A stretch of 30,512 nt of DNA from JBCBJX01 sp038522735 (GCA_038522735.1 JBCBJX010000028.1:1-30512), one strand, 5' to 3'; counted from the stretch's first letter, positions 7,527-15,595 are shown. Made by a program: numbers and translations. Notes: a model not told the origin generated them from the letters alone.

Positions 7527-7625
7527 GCCGTCCTTCGCGACGCCGCTTCGCGGCTCCTCAGGACGAAGATCGCGCCTACCTTCGTCCTGAGGAGCGGGGC
7601 GCAGCCCCGCGTCGCGAAGGACGGC
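7527..7625. repeat. REP-like double palindrome between acyl-CoA dehydrogenase genes
   Basis: Two inverted copies of one unit face each other across 11 nt. The left copy is 7527-7568 (GCCGTCCTTCGCGACGC, hairpin, CTCCTCAGGACGAAG) and the right copy is 7580-7625. Each unit has its own small hairpin (GCCGC-ttc-GCGGC on the left, GGGGC-gca-GCCCC on the right). Repeats with this CCTTCG/CTCCTCAGGA signature are common between genes in alphaproteobacteria. Transcribed, it would form a long stable stem that could limit read-through or protect the upstream mRNA. Confidence 0.85.
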
Positions 7626-7639
7626 GGCGAGCGCCTAAG

Positions 7640-8836
7640 TTAAAGCCCCAGCATCATCTTCGAGATGATGTTGCGCTGGATCTCGTTGGAGCCGCCGAAG
7701 ATCGAGGTCTTCCGCATGTTGAAGTAAGTCGAGGCGAGGGTGTTCGCCTCCTCAGGGCCGATCGGCGGCTCGTTGTAGCCGGGATCGAGGGCGTCGTGGA
7801 GGTAAGGGGACGCGTAGGGCCCGACAGCGCGGCGCAGGAGATCGGTGATCTCCTGGCCGATCTGGGTGCCCTTGATCTTCAGGAACGAGGTCTCCGCCCC
7901 CGGCATCTCGCCTTTCGCGGCCTTGGAGAGGATGCGCAGATTGGTGATCTCCATCGCCATGAGGTCGATCTCGACCTTCGCCATGCGCTGGGCGAAATAG
8001 GGGTCGTCCGCCAGCGGACGGCCGGACTTCATCTGCCGTGAGGCGAGGTCCTTCAGCCTGCGGATCCCCTGCTTGGCGAAGCCGACGCCGGCGATGCCGG
8101 AGCGCTCGAAGGTCAGGAGAAACTTCGCGTACGTCCAGCCCTTGTTCTCCTCGCCAACGAGGTTCTCCGCCGGCACCTTCACGTCGTCGAAGAAAACCTC
8201 GTTCACCTCGTGCTCGCCGTCGAGGGTGATGATCGGGCGCATGGTGATCCCGGGGCTGTCGAGATCGATGAGGAGGAAGGAGATCCCCTCCTGCGCCTTT
8301 ACGCTCGTATCGGTCTTCACGAGGCAGAAGATCTTGTTGGCGTAGTGGCCGAGGGTGGTCCAGGTCTTCTGTCCGTTGACGATGTAATGGTCGCCCTCTC
8401 GCACGGCCTTGGTCTTGAGGGAGGCGAGGTCCGACCCGGCGCCGGGCTCGGAGTAGCCCTGGCACCACCAGTCCTCGCCCGAAAGAATGCGCGGCAGGAT
8501 CGTCTGCTTCTGTTCGTCGGAGCCGAAGGCGATGATCACCGGACCCAGCATGTTGACGCCGAAGGGGATGACCCGCGGCGCGCCGAAAGCGGCGCACTCC
8601 TCTTCGAAGATGTGCCGCTCGACCGGGTTCCACTCTGCGCCGCCGTACTCCTTCGGCCAGTGCTCGGCGAGCCAGCCCTTCTCGTTCAGGATCGCGTGCC
8701 AGCGGGCCATGTCGTCCCGCGTCAGGCGCTTCTTGGTCTTCACTTTCTGCGAGATGTCGGCGGGGAGCTTGTCTTTCAGAAACGAGCGGACCTCGTCCTG
8801 AAAGGCGAGTTCGTCCGGGGAGTAGCTGATGTCCAT
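7640..8836 (-). CDS. Acyl-CoA dehydrogenase, probable catalytic (large) subunit
   Basis: The 398-residue product has the full acyl-CoA dehydrogenase fold. Visible elements are the N-terminal helices (MDISYSPDELAFQDEVRSFL), the W-C-Q-G-Y-S-E-P-G-A-G-S-D-L-A FAD/substrate segment, the beta-domain IVNGQKTWTTLGHYANKIF, and the C-terminal SIFGGSNEIQRNIISKMMLG. The usual IYEGT Glu is replaced by Gly (IFGGS). A Glu in helix G (LLTFERSG) occupies the position used by isovaleryl-CoA and long-chain dehydrogenases, so it may be the catalytic base. This pattern matches the PimC-like partner of the dehydrogenase downstream. The ATG at 8836 was preferred to upstream in-frame starts because homologues begin at about this point. 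It is the first gene of a two-gene set for beta-oxidation of an unidentified acyl-CoA. Confidence 0.9.
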   Translation of the reverse strand: MDISYSPDELAFQDEVRSFLKDKLPADISQKVKTKKRLTRDDMARWHAILNEKGWLAEHWPKEYGGAEWNPVERHIFEEECAAFGAPRVIPFGVNMLGPVIIAFGSDEQKQTILPRILSGEDWWCQGYSEPGAGSDLASLKTKAVREGDHYIVNGQKTWTTLGHYANKIFCLVKTDTSVKAQEGISFLLIDLDSPGITMRPIITLDGEHEVNEVFFDDVKVPAENLVGEENKGWTYAKFLLTFERSGIAGVGFAKQGIRRLKDLASRQMKSGRPLADDPYFAQRMAKVEIDLMAMEITNLRILSKAAKGEMPGAETSFLKIKGTQIGQEITDLLRRAVGPYASPYLHDALDPGYNEPPIGPEEANTLASTYFNMRKTSIFGGSNEIQRNIISKMMLGL

Positions 8837-8944
8837 CACGGTCTCCGTCGATTGGGATCGACCGTGAAAATACGCCGTCCCGCCCGCCGCATCACGCGTC
8901 TTCCGCAGTTGCGGGGGCGCGACGGGTTGTCGGGGGCGGGCCGC

Positions 8945-8997
8945 AAAAAAGCGGCGCTCCGGGGCGACAGAGGGCACTGGCTGCCGGAGCGCCGCTT
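8945..8997 (-). terminator. Rho-independent terminator for UrcA copy 2
   Basis: AAGCGGCGCTCCGG (8949-8962) and CCGGAGCGCCGCTT (8984-8997) form a perfect 14-bp stem. On the minus strand it is followed by a run of T (A-run at 8945-8950). It begins 17 nt past the stop of the UrcA-family gene. Confidence 0.85.
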
Positions 8998-9013
8998 CAC
9001 CGACGCCGAAGCG

Positions 9014-9358
9014 TCAGTTGCTGGCGAGCCGGATGCGATCGTCGAGGAGCGCGGCGAGGCGCGGGTCGTCGATCTCCGCGACGACGTCGGCGACGGTCGC
9101 TTCGCGGCAGCTGAGGGCGGCCTTCTTGGCGGTGAGCGACACCCGGCCGGACGGGGTGCAGAACCGTTCCGCGGCGCGGTCGATCCGCTTCAGAACGACG
9201 CTGCGTCCTTCGGAGGTCGCAAGCTCGTAATTGCGGTACTCGAAGGCGAACTCTTCTTTGGGGCCGACTGCTTGGGCGGCGCTGGCCGCGAAGACGAGGC
9301 CGGCGGCGAGGCCGATGGAGCGAAGTGCGGTCATGGGTGCGGTCATGGGTGCGATCAT
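9014..9358 (-). CDS. UrcA-family small exported protein, copy 2
   Basis: The product is 114 residues from the ATG at 9358 (GGGAGA about 7 nt upstream). Two further in-frame ATGs at 9346 and 9334 sit in 12-bp repeats, so the N-terminus reads MIAPMTAPMTAL before the signal peptide (RSIGLAAGLVFAASAAQA). The mature part aligns by eye with copy 1 at 1747-2067: EFAFEY, an L-K-R-I-D-R-A-A-E-R-F-C helix with the first cysteine, a second cysteine 21 residues later (ALSCREATVADVVAEI), and a C-terminal helix. Function is unknown for the family; two conserved cysteines suggest a periplasmic disulfide. It is divergent from the second winged-helix/TPR regulator and ends at a strong terminator. Confidence 0.8.
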   Translation of the reverse strand: MIAPMTAPMTALRSIGLAAGLVFAASAAQAVGPKEEFAFEYRNYELATSEGRSVVLKRIDRAAERFCTPSGRVSLTAKKAALSCREATVADVVAEIDDPRLAALLDDRIRLASN

Positions 9359-9469
9359 GGGGGGTCTCCCTTCAGGTTGAGCGACGCGGCGTCGTTCGCC
9401 GCAAGGCCACCCTCGTCCCGACCCCGCCGGGATATCCCGAGGCCGCGCCGATGCGCTCCGGATTTCGGC

Positions 9470-9486
9470 CTGATGGAAATCTGAGG
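9470..9486 (+). promoter_or_regulatory. Direct-repeat block matching the one upstream of regulator 1
   Basis: CTGATGGAAATCTGAGG matches the block at 2266-2282 at 13 of 17 positions, keeping the 11-bp spacing between CTGA cores. A third, weaker TTGATT follows at 9490, one base off the phase seen at copy 1. It lies 94 nt upstream of the paralogous winged-helix regulator and may be its operator. Confidence 0.4.
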
Positions 9487-9580
9487 CTTTTGATTTCGTT
9501 GCATTTTCTCGCTCAGCGCGTCGCTTGCGCGGAACCGAAGAAGCGTCGATTGTCGGATTATCGAGAGAGGGCGGGAGGAC

Positions 9581-11602
9581 ATGAGCGAGACCGGACGGCG
9601 CGCGTTCAGGATCGGGGCGGTCGAAATCGCGCCCGACCGCAACCTCCTGACCGGCTCCGGCGGCGAAGAGGCCCTCGAGCCGCGGGTGATGGACGTTCTG
9701 TGCGCGCTCGCCGAGGCGGACGGCGCCGTCTGCGCCCGCGAGGCGCTGATCGATGCGGTCTGGGGCGTCCAGTACGGCGCCGATGAAAGCCTCACCCGGG
9801 CGATCTCCCTCATCCGGAAGAGCATGCGCGCCGCGGGCGAGGTCCGGCCGGTCGTCGAGACCATTCCGAAGCGCGGCTACCGGCTCGCCCTCCCCGTCGA
9901 GGCCGCGAGCGACGCGCCCGGGCTGGAAAGCCCGCAGCCGGTCGCCTTGCAGCCGGACAGCCCGGCGCAGAGGACAGTCGCCGCCGGTCGGCGGGTGTTC
10001 GACCGACGAACGCTCGCCGCCGGCCTCGCCGCCCTGATGGCGGTCGCCGTCCTCAGCCTTGCTTTCAGCTTGCGCGGAGACGGCGATCCGTCCCGCACCC
10101 AGCTGGATGCGGCGGCGCCGAAATCCGTCGCGGTCCTGCCCTTCACGGCGCTGAGCGAGGATGAAAGCGACGCCTACTTCGGAAAAGGTCTCGCGGAGGA
10201 GCTGCTGAACGCCCTCGGACGGTTCCCGGATCTCCATGTCGCCGCGCGCACGTCCGCCTTCAGCTTCGACGGCTCGGCGGACGACGCGGCGCAGGCGGCC
10301 GAGCGGCTCGGCGTCGCCTACACCGTCACCGGATCGGTGCGCCGGCTGGACGAGCGCGTCCGAGCGACGGCGCGCCTCCAGCGCATGGAGGACGGGGCGG
10401 TCCTCTGGACGGAAACCTATGAGACCGACGAGCAGGGTCTTTTCACGATCGAGGACGACATCGTCCGCGAGGTCGCAGCGGCCCTCCAGGCGCGTCTCGG
10501 GGTCGGCGCCTCGGCGGGTCGCGCCTCGGGAGACGGGATCGATCCCATCGCCTACGAACAATATCTTGAAGGTCTCGCGCTCTGGGGCGACCGGATGCGC
10601 AAGGACGACACCCGCGCCCGGGCGCTCGCCGCCTTCGAGCGCGCCGTCGCCTTCGATCCGGACTTCGCCGACGCCTGGGCGGCGATCGGCGTCGTCGGCG
10701 CCTACAGCGCCGGCAGCCCCCTCGCCCGCGACCGCAAGGCCTTTCGCGCCCGCGCGGAAGCGTCGTTCCTGCGGGCGCTGGAGATCGACGGAACGAACGC
10801 CCGCGCCCACGCCGGGCTCGCCATCTGCTACGTGTCTCAACGGATCGACGTCGGCGCCGCGCGGGCGCATCTTGCAAGCGCGCTCGACCTTGCGCCGAAC
10901 GCCGCCCAGACGCACGTCGCCTCGGCCTGGTTTCACCGAACCCTCGGAGACGCCGACGCGGCGATGGCGGCCCTCGACCGGGCGATCGCGCTCGACCCCC
11001 TCAATATGGTGCTTCGCCGCGTGCGCGCCGAGTTTCAGGTGTCGACGGGAGACGCGGACGAGGCGTTCGTCTTTCTCGACGCGTGCCGCCGCGCACACTG
11101 CCTCGGCGAAGGTTTCATCGCTTACGCCGCGGCCGCGGCGGTGTTCTCAGGCGACCCCGACCGCATGCGGGACTGGGCGCCGGCGATCGCGGCCTTTGAA
11201 AAGCGCCTTGTTTCGATCCCGGACGCCCGCAAGCCGCATGTGGCGCGCATAAACCCCGCTTTTTTCTCCATTCGCCTCGACCGACCTGACAAAAACGAAC
11301 AGATCAAACGGATACGTCGCATCTTTGAAGGCGAACAGATCACCGACACCATCGGAATGTGGGGGCCGACCCTGGCCGACATCCTGCCGGACGAGCAGAT
11401 CCTCGATCTCCTGCACCTCGCTTACGAGCGCGGCGATCTATTTTCGACGACCTTCGCAGAAACCCCGCTCTACGGCGTCAATCCGTATCCGGACTGGGTC
11501 CTGGAACATCCGCGATATCATGCACTGTGGGAACGCCCCGGCATGGGAGAGCTGGCTGCAGCCCTGCGAGGGAACGGGGTCGACGCGGGCTTGCCGCGCT
11601 GA
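9581..11602 (+). CDS. CadC-like winged-helix regulator with TM, TolB-like and TPR domains, copy 2
   Basis: The 673-residue product is a paralogue of the regulator at 2343-4340 with the same architecture. The OmpR-type winged helix is residues 8-106 (EALEPRVMDVLCALAEADGA, VWGVQYGADESLTRAISLIR, IPKRGYRLALP). The linker runs to about 143 and the single transmembrane helix is about 144-164. The TolB-like domain starts KSVAVLPFTALSEDES (181) and ends near AALQARLG. TPR-like helices follow (for example ARALAAFERAVAFDPDFADA and AALDRAIALDPLNMV). A GGGAGG lies just before the ATG. DNA binding would be cytoplasmic and TPR sensing periplasmic. It is divergent from UrcA copy 2, as copy 1 is from UrcA copy 1, which strongly suggests a duplicated module. 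Signal and targets are unknown. Confidence 0.88.
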   Translation: MSETGRRAFRIGAVEIAPDRNLLTGSGGEEALEPRVMDVLCALAEADGAVCAREALIDAVWGVQYGADESLTRAISLIRKSMRAAGEVRPVVETIPKRGYRLALPVEAASDAPGLESPQPVALQPDSPAQRTVAAGRRVFDRRTLAAGLAALMAVAVLSLAFSLRGDGDPSRTQLDAAAPKSVAVLPFTALSEDESDAYFGKGLAEELLNALGRFPDLHVAARTSAFSFDGSADDAAQAAERLGVAYTVTGSVRRLDERVRATARLQRMEDGAVLWTETYETDEQGLFTIEDDIVREVAAALQARLGVGASAGRASGDGIDPIAYEQYLEGLALWGDRMRKDDTRARALAAFERAVAFDPDFADAWAAIGVVGAYSAGSPLARDRKAFRARAEASFLRALEIDGTNARAHAGLAICYVSQRIDVGAARAHLASALDLAPNAAQTHVASAWFHRTLGDADAAMAALDRAIALDPLNMVLRRVRAEFQVSTGDADEAFVFLDACRRAHCLGEGFIAYAAAAAVFSGDPDRMRDWAPAIAAFEKRLVSIPDARKPHVARINPAFFSIRLDRPDKNEQIKRIRRIFEGEQITDTIGMWGPTLADILPDEQILDLLHLAYERGDLFSTTFAETPLYGVNPYPDWVLEHPRYHALWERPGMGELAAALRGNGVDAGLPR

Positions 11603-11619
11603 ACGGAGGGCGAAGCCGA

Positions 11620-12177
11620 TCAGCGCAGGGCGAGCCAGCCGAGCAGCCAGAGCGCCAGCATACCCTGCACGAAGATTGCGAGATACCAGAGGTTCGGGCG
11701 CGCCGTGTGCGGCGATGTTTCGCTGCGGATCTCCATCGCGGCGCCGGAGGCCTGCTGCAGCCATTCGATCTGGCTCGCCGGCATGACGAGCTTCACGTCC
11801 GGCGCGCGCTCGAAAGTGAGTTCGACGGATTTCGCGTTCACGTACCAGAGCTGGCCCCAGCCCTGAACGTCCTTATACGGGATAAACAGCGGTTTATGAA
11901 AGAATGAGAACGGCGGGATGACGCTGAGCGCCACGCCCTCCGCTCGGCGCTCGATCGTCAGGAGCCCGTTATAGGATTTCGACGCGCCGCCCTTCCCGTA
12001 GACGACGCCGTGCTGGAAGCGGCGGGTCTCGAGAGCCGCTTCCCGCGGGCTCGCATAGGCGCTTGCAAGATAGCGCCACCAGTGCGCGTCGCGCGACAGG
12101 ACGACCCACATCAGCCCGAAGAAAACGCCATAGCCGATGACGGAAAGGATGAGGGTTTCGGTCGCGTCCGCCAACAC
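11620..12177 (-). CDS. Membrane protein with central beta (PH-like?) domain, unknown function
   Basis: The 185-residue product has one N-terminal helix (LILSVIGYGVFFGLMWVVL) and one C-terminal helix (LWYLAIFVQGMLALWLLGWL). A soluble domain of about 110 residues between them looks like alternating strands (NGLLTIERRAEGVALSVIPP, LFIPYKDVQGWGQ, SVELTFERAPDVKLVMP) with a pleckstrin-homology-like feel. I do not recognise a named family. It converges with the regulator gene (17 nt between stops) and is divergent from the small membrane protein at 12297. The start Met is the first in frame. Confidence 0.65.
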   Translation of the reverse strand: MLADATETLILSVIGYGVFFGLMWVVLSRDAHWWRYLASAYASPREAALETRRFQHGVVYGKGGASKSYNGLLTIERRAEGVALSVIPPFSFFHKPLFIPYKDVQGWGQLWYVNAKSVELTFERAPDVKLVMPASQIEWLQQASGAAMEIRSETSPHTARPNLWYLAIFVQGMLALWLLGWLALR

Positions 12178-12228
12178 TGGCCTTGCTTATGGTTCGCTTA
12201 AGGATGAATACAAGCAAAGGGCGAAGAT

Positions 12229-12240
12229 TTCCTTAAGGAA
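12229..12240. promoter_or_regulatory. Perfect 12-bp palindrome TTCCTTAAGGAA in divergent region
   Basis: The palindrome lies between two divergent membrane-protein genes. A second CTTAAGGA is at 12197-12204. It may be an operator, but there is no supporting regulator nearby. Confidence 0.3.
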
Positions 12241-12296
12241 GATGAAGCGTTCTTCGCGGAGGCTGAAGCGTGCGTTTTGGCGGGAGGAGGACCAGC

Positions 12297-12629
12297 GTGC
12301 CGTCGCCCGAACACGCCGTCAGCCTCGTCCTGATCGCGATCCACTGGACGCCGCTGGCGCTCGCCGCGTCGCTTTGGCCTTTGCGCCCCCGGCCGTCCGT
12401 CGGCTCCGCGCTGGCGCTCATCGTCTGCATCCCGAGCGCGCTCATCGTCGTCGCCTGTCTCTTCGTCTTCACCGATGTAGAGGCTCGCAGCGCCACCGCC
12501 GGCCATGCGGCGGGCTGGTATCTCATCTTCTCCGTCATCACCCTCGGCGTCGTCCCGGCGATCGTTCTTTCGGCGCACCTGATGGCGGGCCGCCTCGCCG
12601 GCTGGGCCCTGCGCCGCCGCGCGGCGTAA
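12297..12629 (+). CDS. Small three-TM membrane protein, unknown function
   Basis: The 110-residue product is made almost wholly of three hydrophobic segments (about residues 7-28, 36-56 and 68-96) and ends in a basic tail (RLAGWALRRRAA). The GTG at 12297 is chosen because GGAGGAG lies about 8 nt upstream; a GTG at 12270 would add nine residues without a ribosome site. The family is not recognised. It is divergent from the membrane protein at 11620-12177 and 73 bp ahead of the ABC exporter gene. Confidence 0.6.
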   Translation: MPSPEHAVSLVLIAIHWTPLALAASLWPLRPRPSVGSALALIVCIPSALIVVACLFVFTDVEARSATAGHAAGWYLIFSVITLGVVPAIVLSAHLMAGRLAGWALRRRAA

Positions 12630-12702
12630 GGCGCAACTGGGCCCGCCGCGATTTGACCTCAGCCCCCGCGCCCGCCACATGCGGCGGGTGAAAGGACCGC
12701 CC

Positions 12703-14520
12703 ATGCCGCCTGACAGCGCTTCCGGGTCGGGGCCGCGGGGCGGGCTGAGGGCTGCGCTGCCGCTCCTCCCGCATCTCTGGCCGAAGGACAATCCGGGCTT
12801 CCGGCTGCGCGTCGCCGGCGCCCTCGGCGCGACGGTGGCGGGCCAGCTGGCGACCGTCGCGGCGCCGCTCTTCATTGAGACGGCGGTGAACCGGCTCGCC
12901 GCCGGCGGTTCGGCCGGGGAGCAGGCGGGCTGGCTCGCGATCGGCCTCGTCGTCGGCTACGGGATCGTCCGGCTGCTCGGGGCCGGCCTGCCGCAGCTGC
13001 GCGAACTCTGGTTCACGAAAGTCGGCCAGACGGCGACCCGGCGCGTCGCGGTCGAAACCTTCGCGCACCTGCACGAGCTTTCCCTGCGCTTTCACCTGGA
13101 ACGGCGCACGGGCGGGCTCAGCCGGATCATCGAACGGGGCGTGAAGTCCATCGACTTCCTCTTCCGCTTCCTCCTCTTCAACATCGGCCCGACGCTGGTG
13201 CAGCTCGCGATCATCTCGGTCCTCTTCGGCGTCCGCTATGCGCCCGCCTTCGCCGGCATCGCGCTCGCGACAGTCGGCGGCTATTTCCTCTTCACCCTGA
13301 CTTCGACGGAATGGCGGCTGAAATTCCGCCGGGAGATGAACACCCTCGACACCAGCGCCAACACCCATGCGGTGGACGCGCTCCTCAATTACGAGACGGT
13401 GAAGTACTTCACCAACGAGGCCTATGAGCGGGACCGCTACGACGCCGCCATGAAGGCCTATCAGGACGCGGCGGTGCGCTCGAACCTCACCCTCGCCGCG
13501 GTCAATCTCGGCCAGGCGGCGATCATGAACATCGGGCTCGTCGCCGCCCTCGCCCTCGTCTCGGCGCGCGTCGCGGCGGGGGAGATGCAGGTGGGCGCCA
13601 TCGCGGCGATCTCCCTCATCATGATGCAGCTTTATCAGCCCCTCAATATTCTGGGCTTCGCCTATCGGGAGATTAAACAGGCCCTCGTCGATATGGAGAA
13701 GATGTTCGACCTCCTCGCCGAGGCGCCGGAGGTCGAGGACGCCCCGGACGCGAAACCCCTGCAGGTGCGTGACGGCGCCATCGCCTTCGAGGACGTGGAT
13801 TTCGGTTATGAGGCGAACCGGACCATTCTCGACGGGCTCTCATTCGAAGCGGCGCCCGGCGACTTCATCGCGATCGTCGGGCCCACGGGCGCCGGCAAGT
13901 CCACCATTTCCCGGCTCCTCAACCGCTTCTACGAACCGCAATCAGGCCACATCCTAATCGACGGCGAGGACGTGAAGCGCTTCACCCAGAAGTCCGTGCG
14001 GGCCGCCATCGGCGTCGTCCCGCAGGACACCGTCCTCTTCAACGATACGATCGGCGCGAACATCGCCTACGGACGGCCGGGCGCCTCTCAAGACGAGATC
14101 GAGCGCGCCGCGGACCTCGCCGCCATCGGCGACTTCATCCGATCCCTGCCGGACGGCTGGGAGACCCAGGTCGGCGAGCGCGGCCTCAAACTCTCCGGCG
14201 GCGAGAAGCAGCGCGTCGCCATCGCCCGGACGATCCTGAAAAACCCGCCGATCCTGATCCTCGACGAGGCGACGTCCGCCCTCGACGCGGCGACGGAGCG
14301 GGCGATCCAATCCGCCCTCGACCGGGTCTCCGAAGGCCGGACCACCCTCGTCATCGCCCACCGGCTTTCAACGATCATCGGCGCGGACCGGATCTATGTG
14401 ATGGACAGGGGCCGCATCGCCGAAGCCGGAACCCATGAGGAGCTGCTCGCCAAAGGCGGGCTTTACGCATCGCTCTGGGAGAAACAGCAGGACGCCCAGT
14501 ACCGGGCGGCGGCGGAGTGA
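12703..14520 (+). CDS. Atm1-like ABC exporter (fused membrane and ATPase domains)
   Basis: The 605-residue half-transporter has an N-terminal six-helix membrane domain (about 30-330) fused to an ATPase domain. Visible motifs are Walker A GPTGAGKST (393-401), signature LSGGEKQR (497-504), Walker B ILILDEAT (517-524) and the H-loop His in VIAHRLS (553). The segment YETVKYFTNE (230-239), and NTHAVDALL just before it, are hallmarks of the Atm1/ABCB7 family. That family exports glutathione-linked species tied to iron-sulfur and heavy-metal homeostasis. It would work as a homodimer in the inner membrane. The ATG at 12703 is preferred over 12679 because AAAGGA precedes it by 7 nt. The gene starts alone and the lipoprotein phosphodiesterase follows 64 bp later. 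Confidence 0.9.
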   Translation: MPPDSASGSGPRGGLRAALPLLPHLWPKDNPGFRLRVAGALGATVAGQLATVAAPLFIETAVNRLAAGGSAGEQAGWLAIGLVVGYGIVRLLGAGLPQLRELWFTKVGQTATRRVAVETFAHLHELSLRFHLERRTGGLSRIIERGVKSIDFLFRFLLFNIGPTLVQLAIISVLFGVRYAPAFAGIALATVGGYFLFTLTSTEWRLKFRREMNTLDTSANTHAVDALLNYETVKYFTNEAYERDRYDAAMKAYQDAAVRSNLTLAAVNLGQAAIMNIGLVAALALVSARVAAGEMQVGAIAAISLIMMQLYQPLNILGFAYREIKQALVDMEKMFDLLAEAPEVEDAPDAKPLQVRDGAIAFEDVDFGYEANRTILDGLSFEAAPGDFIAIVGPTGAGKSTISRLLNRFYEPQSGHILIDGEDVKRFTQKSVRAAIGVVPQDTVLFNDTIGANIAYGRPGASQDEIERAADLAAIGDFIRSLPDGWETQVGERGLKLSGGEKQRVAIARTILKNPPILILDEATSALDAATERAIQSALDRVSEGRTTLVIAHRLSTIIGADRIYVMDRGRIAEAGTHEELLAKGGLYASLWEKQQDAQYRAAAE

Positions 14521-14584
14521 CTGGCGCCCGCGGCGCGCTTCGCCTACATGCGCGCCGGGGACACCAGACCACGGAGAGAGGGAC

Positions 14585-15595
14585 ATGCGCGTACTCCTGT
14601 TCGCCGCCGCGGCGCTCGCCGCCTGCGGCTCCGAAACCACGACGGAGCAGACCCTGACCGGCGAGCCGCCGATCGTCATCGCCCACCGGGGCGCCTCCGG
14701 CGAACGGCCGGAGCATACGGTCCCGGCTTTCGAGATCGCGACGGCCCGCAACGCCGACTATCTCGAGCCCGACGTCGTGATGACGAAGGACGGCTACCTC
14801 GTCGTCCGCCATGAACGCTATCTCTCAACCACCACCGACGTCGCCAGCCGTCCGGACTACGCCGACAAAAAGCGGCTCGGCGTCTCCAATGGCGAGGAGC
14901 GCGAGGACTGGTGGGTGGAGGACATGACCATCGGCGAGCTACGCCGCCTGCGCGCGATCCAGCCGCGCGAGGGCCGCTCGAAGACCTTCGATAAACGCTA
15001 TCCGCCGGCGCTTCTTTCCGAGGTGCTGGTCGTCGCGTCGCTGAACGGCGTCGGCGCGTATCCGGAGATGAAAGAGCCGCACGTGTTCGAGGAACTCGGC
15101 CTCGACCCTGAAGGCGCCCTCCTCGCGGCCCTCTCCGAGCAGCTTTTCGACCGCTACAAGAACCCGATCGACCAGCCGCCCGCGATCATCCAGTCCTTTG
15201 ATCCGGACTTCCTGAAATCCCTCAGTGAGAAGACAGAGAAGCCCCTCGTCCAGCTCGTCTACGGCGTCGAGACGGACACCGGCCTGCAGCCGAACGTCTC
15301 CCTCGACGAGATCGCGACCTATGCGGACGGCGTCGGCCCTGCGAAGTCGCTGATCATCGGCCCCGACGGGAAAACGACCGATTTCGTGAAGGAGGCCCAC
15401 GCCCTCGGGCTCTTCGTCCACGCCTGGACGTTCCGGGACGACGAGGCGCCCGCCGACGGCGTCGATATTGAGACCGAGCTTCAACGCATCTACGCCGCGG
15501 GCGTCGACGGGGTGTTCGCCGACTTCCCGCAGACGGCGGTCGACGTGCGGGCGGGCGTCTTCGGACTGGCGGAGACGGGCGACGCGGGCGAATGA
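14585..15595 (+). CDS. glpQ: Glycerophosphodiester phosphodiesterase, lipoprotein (GlpQ type)
   Basis: The 336-residue product starts with a lipoprotein signal (MRVLLFAAAALAAC; lipobox LAAC, acylated Cys14). The GDPD barrel then shows HRGASGERPEHTVPAFE (His34), E-P-D in NADYLEPDVVMTKDG (Glu61, Asp63) and the second catalytic His in LVVRHERYL (His76). It should hydrolyse glycerophosphodiesters to glycerol-3-phosphate and an alcohol in the envelope. Spacing of the HRG, ExD and H motifs matches periplasmic GlpQ rather than cytoplasmic UgpQ. AGAGAGGGA precedes the ATG. Its stop overlaps the start of the TonB-dependent receptor gene (ATGA at 15592-15595), implying joint expression, perhaps for phosphorus or glycerol-phosphate scavenging. 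Confidence 0.9.
   Translation: MRVLLFAAAALAACGSETTTEQTLTGEPPIVIAHRGASGERPEHTVPAFEIATARNADYLEPDVVMTKDGYLVVRHERYLSTTTDVASRPDYADKKRLGVSNGEEREDWWVEDMTIGELRRLRAIQPREGRSKTFDKRYPPALLSEVLVVASLNGVGAYPEMKEPHVFEELGLDPEGALLAALSEQLFDRYKNPIDQPPAIIQSFDPDFLKSLSEKTEKPLVQLVYGVETDTGLQPNVSLDEIATYADGVGPAKSLIIGPDGKTTDFVKEAHALGLFVHAWTFRDDEAPADGVDIETELQRIYAAGVDGVFADFPQTAVDVRAGVFGLAETGDAGE

Noticed and set aside
9359..11098. Upstream extension of the UrcA copy 2 frame by 580 codons
   Set aside because: Antisense to the winged-helix regulator; the signal peptide begins at the ATG cluster near 9358.
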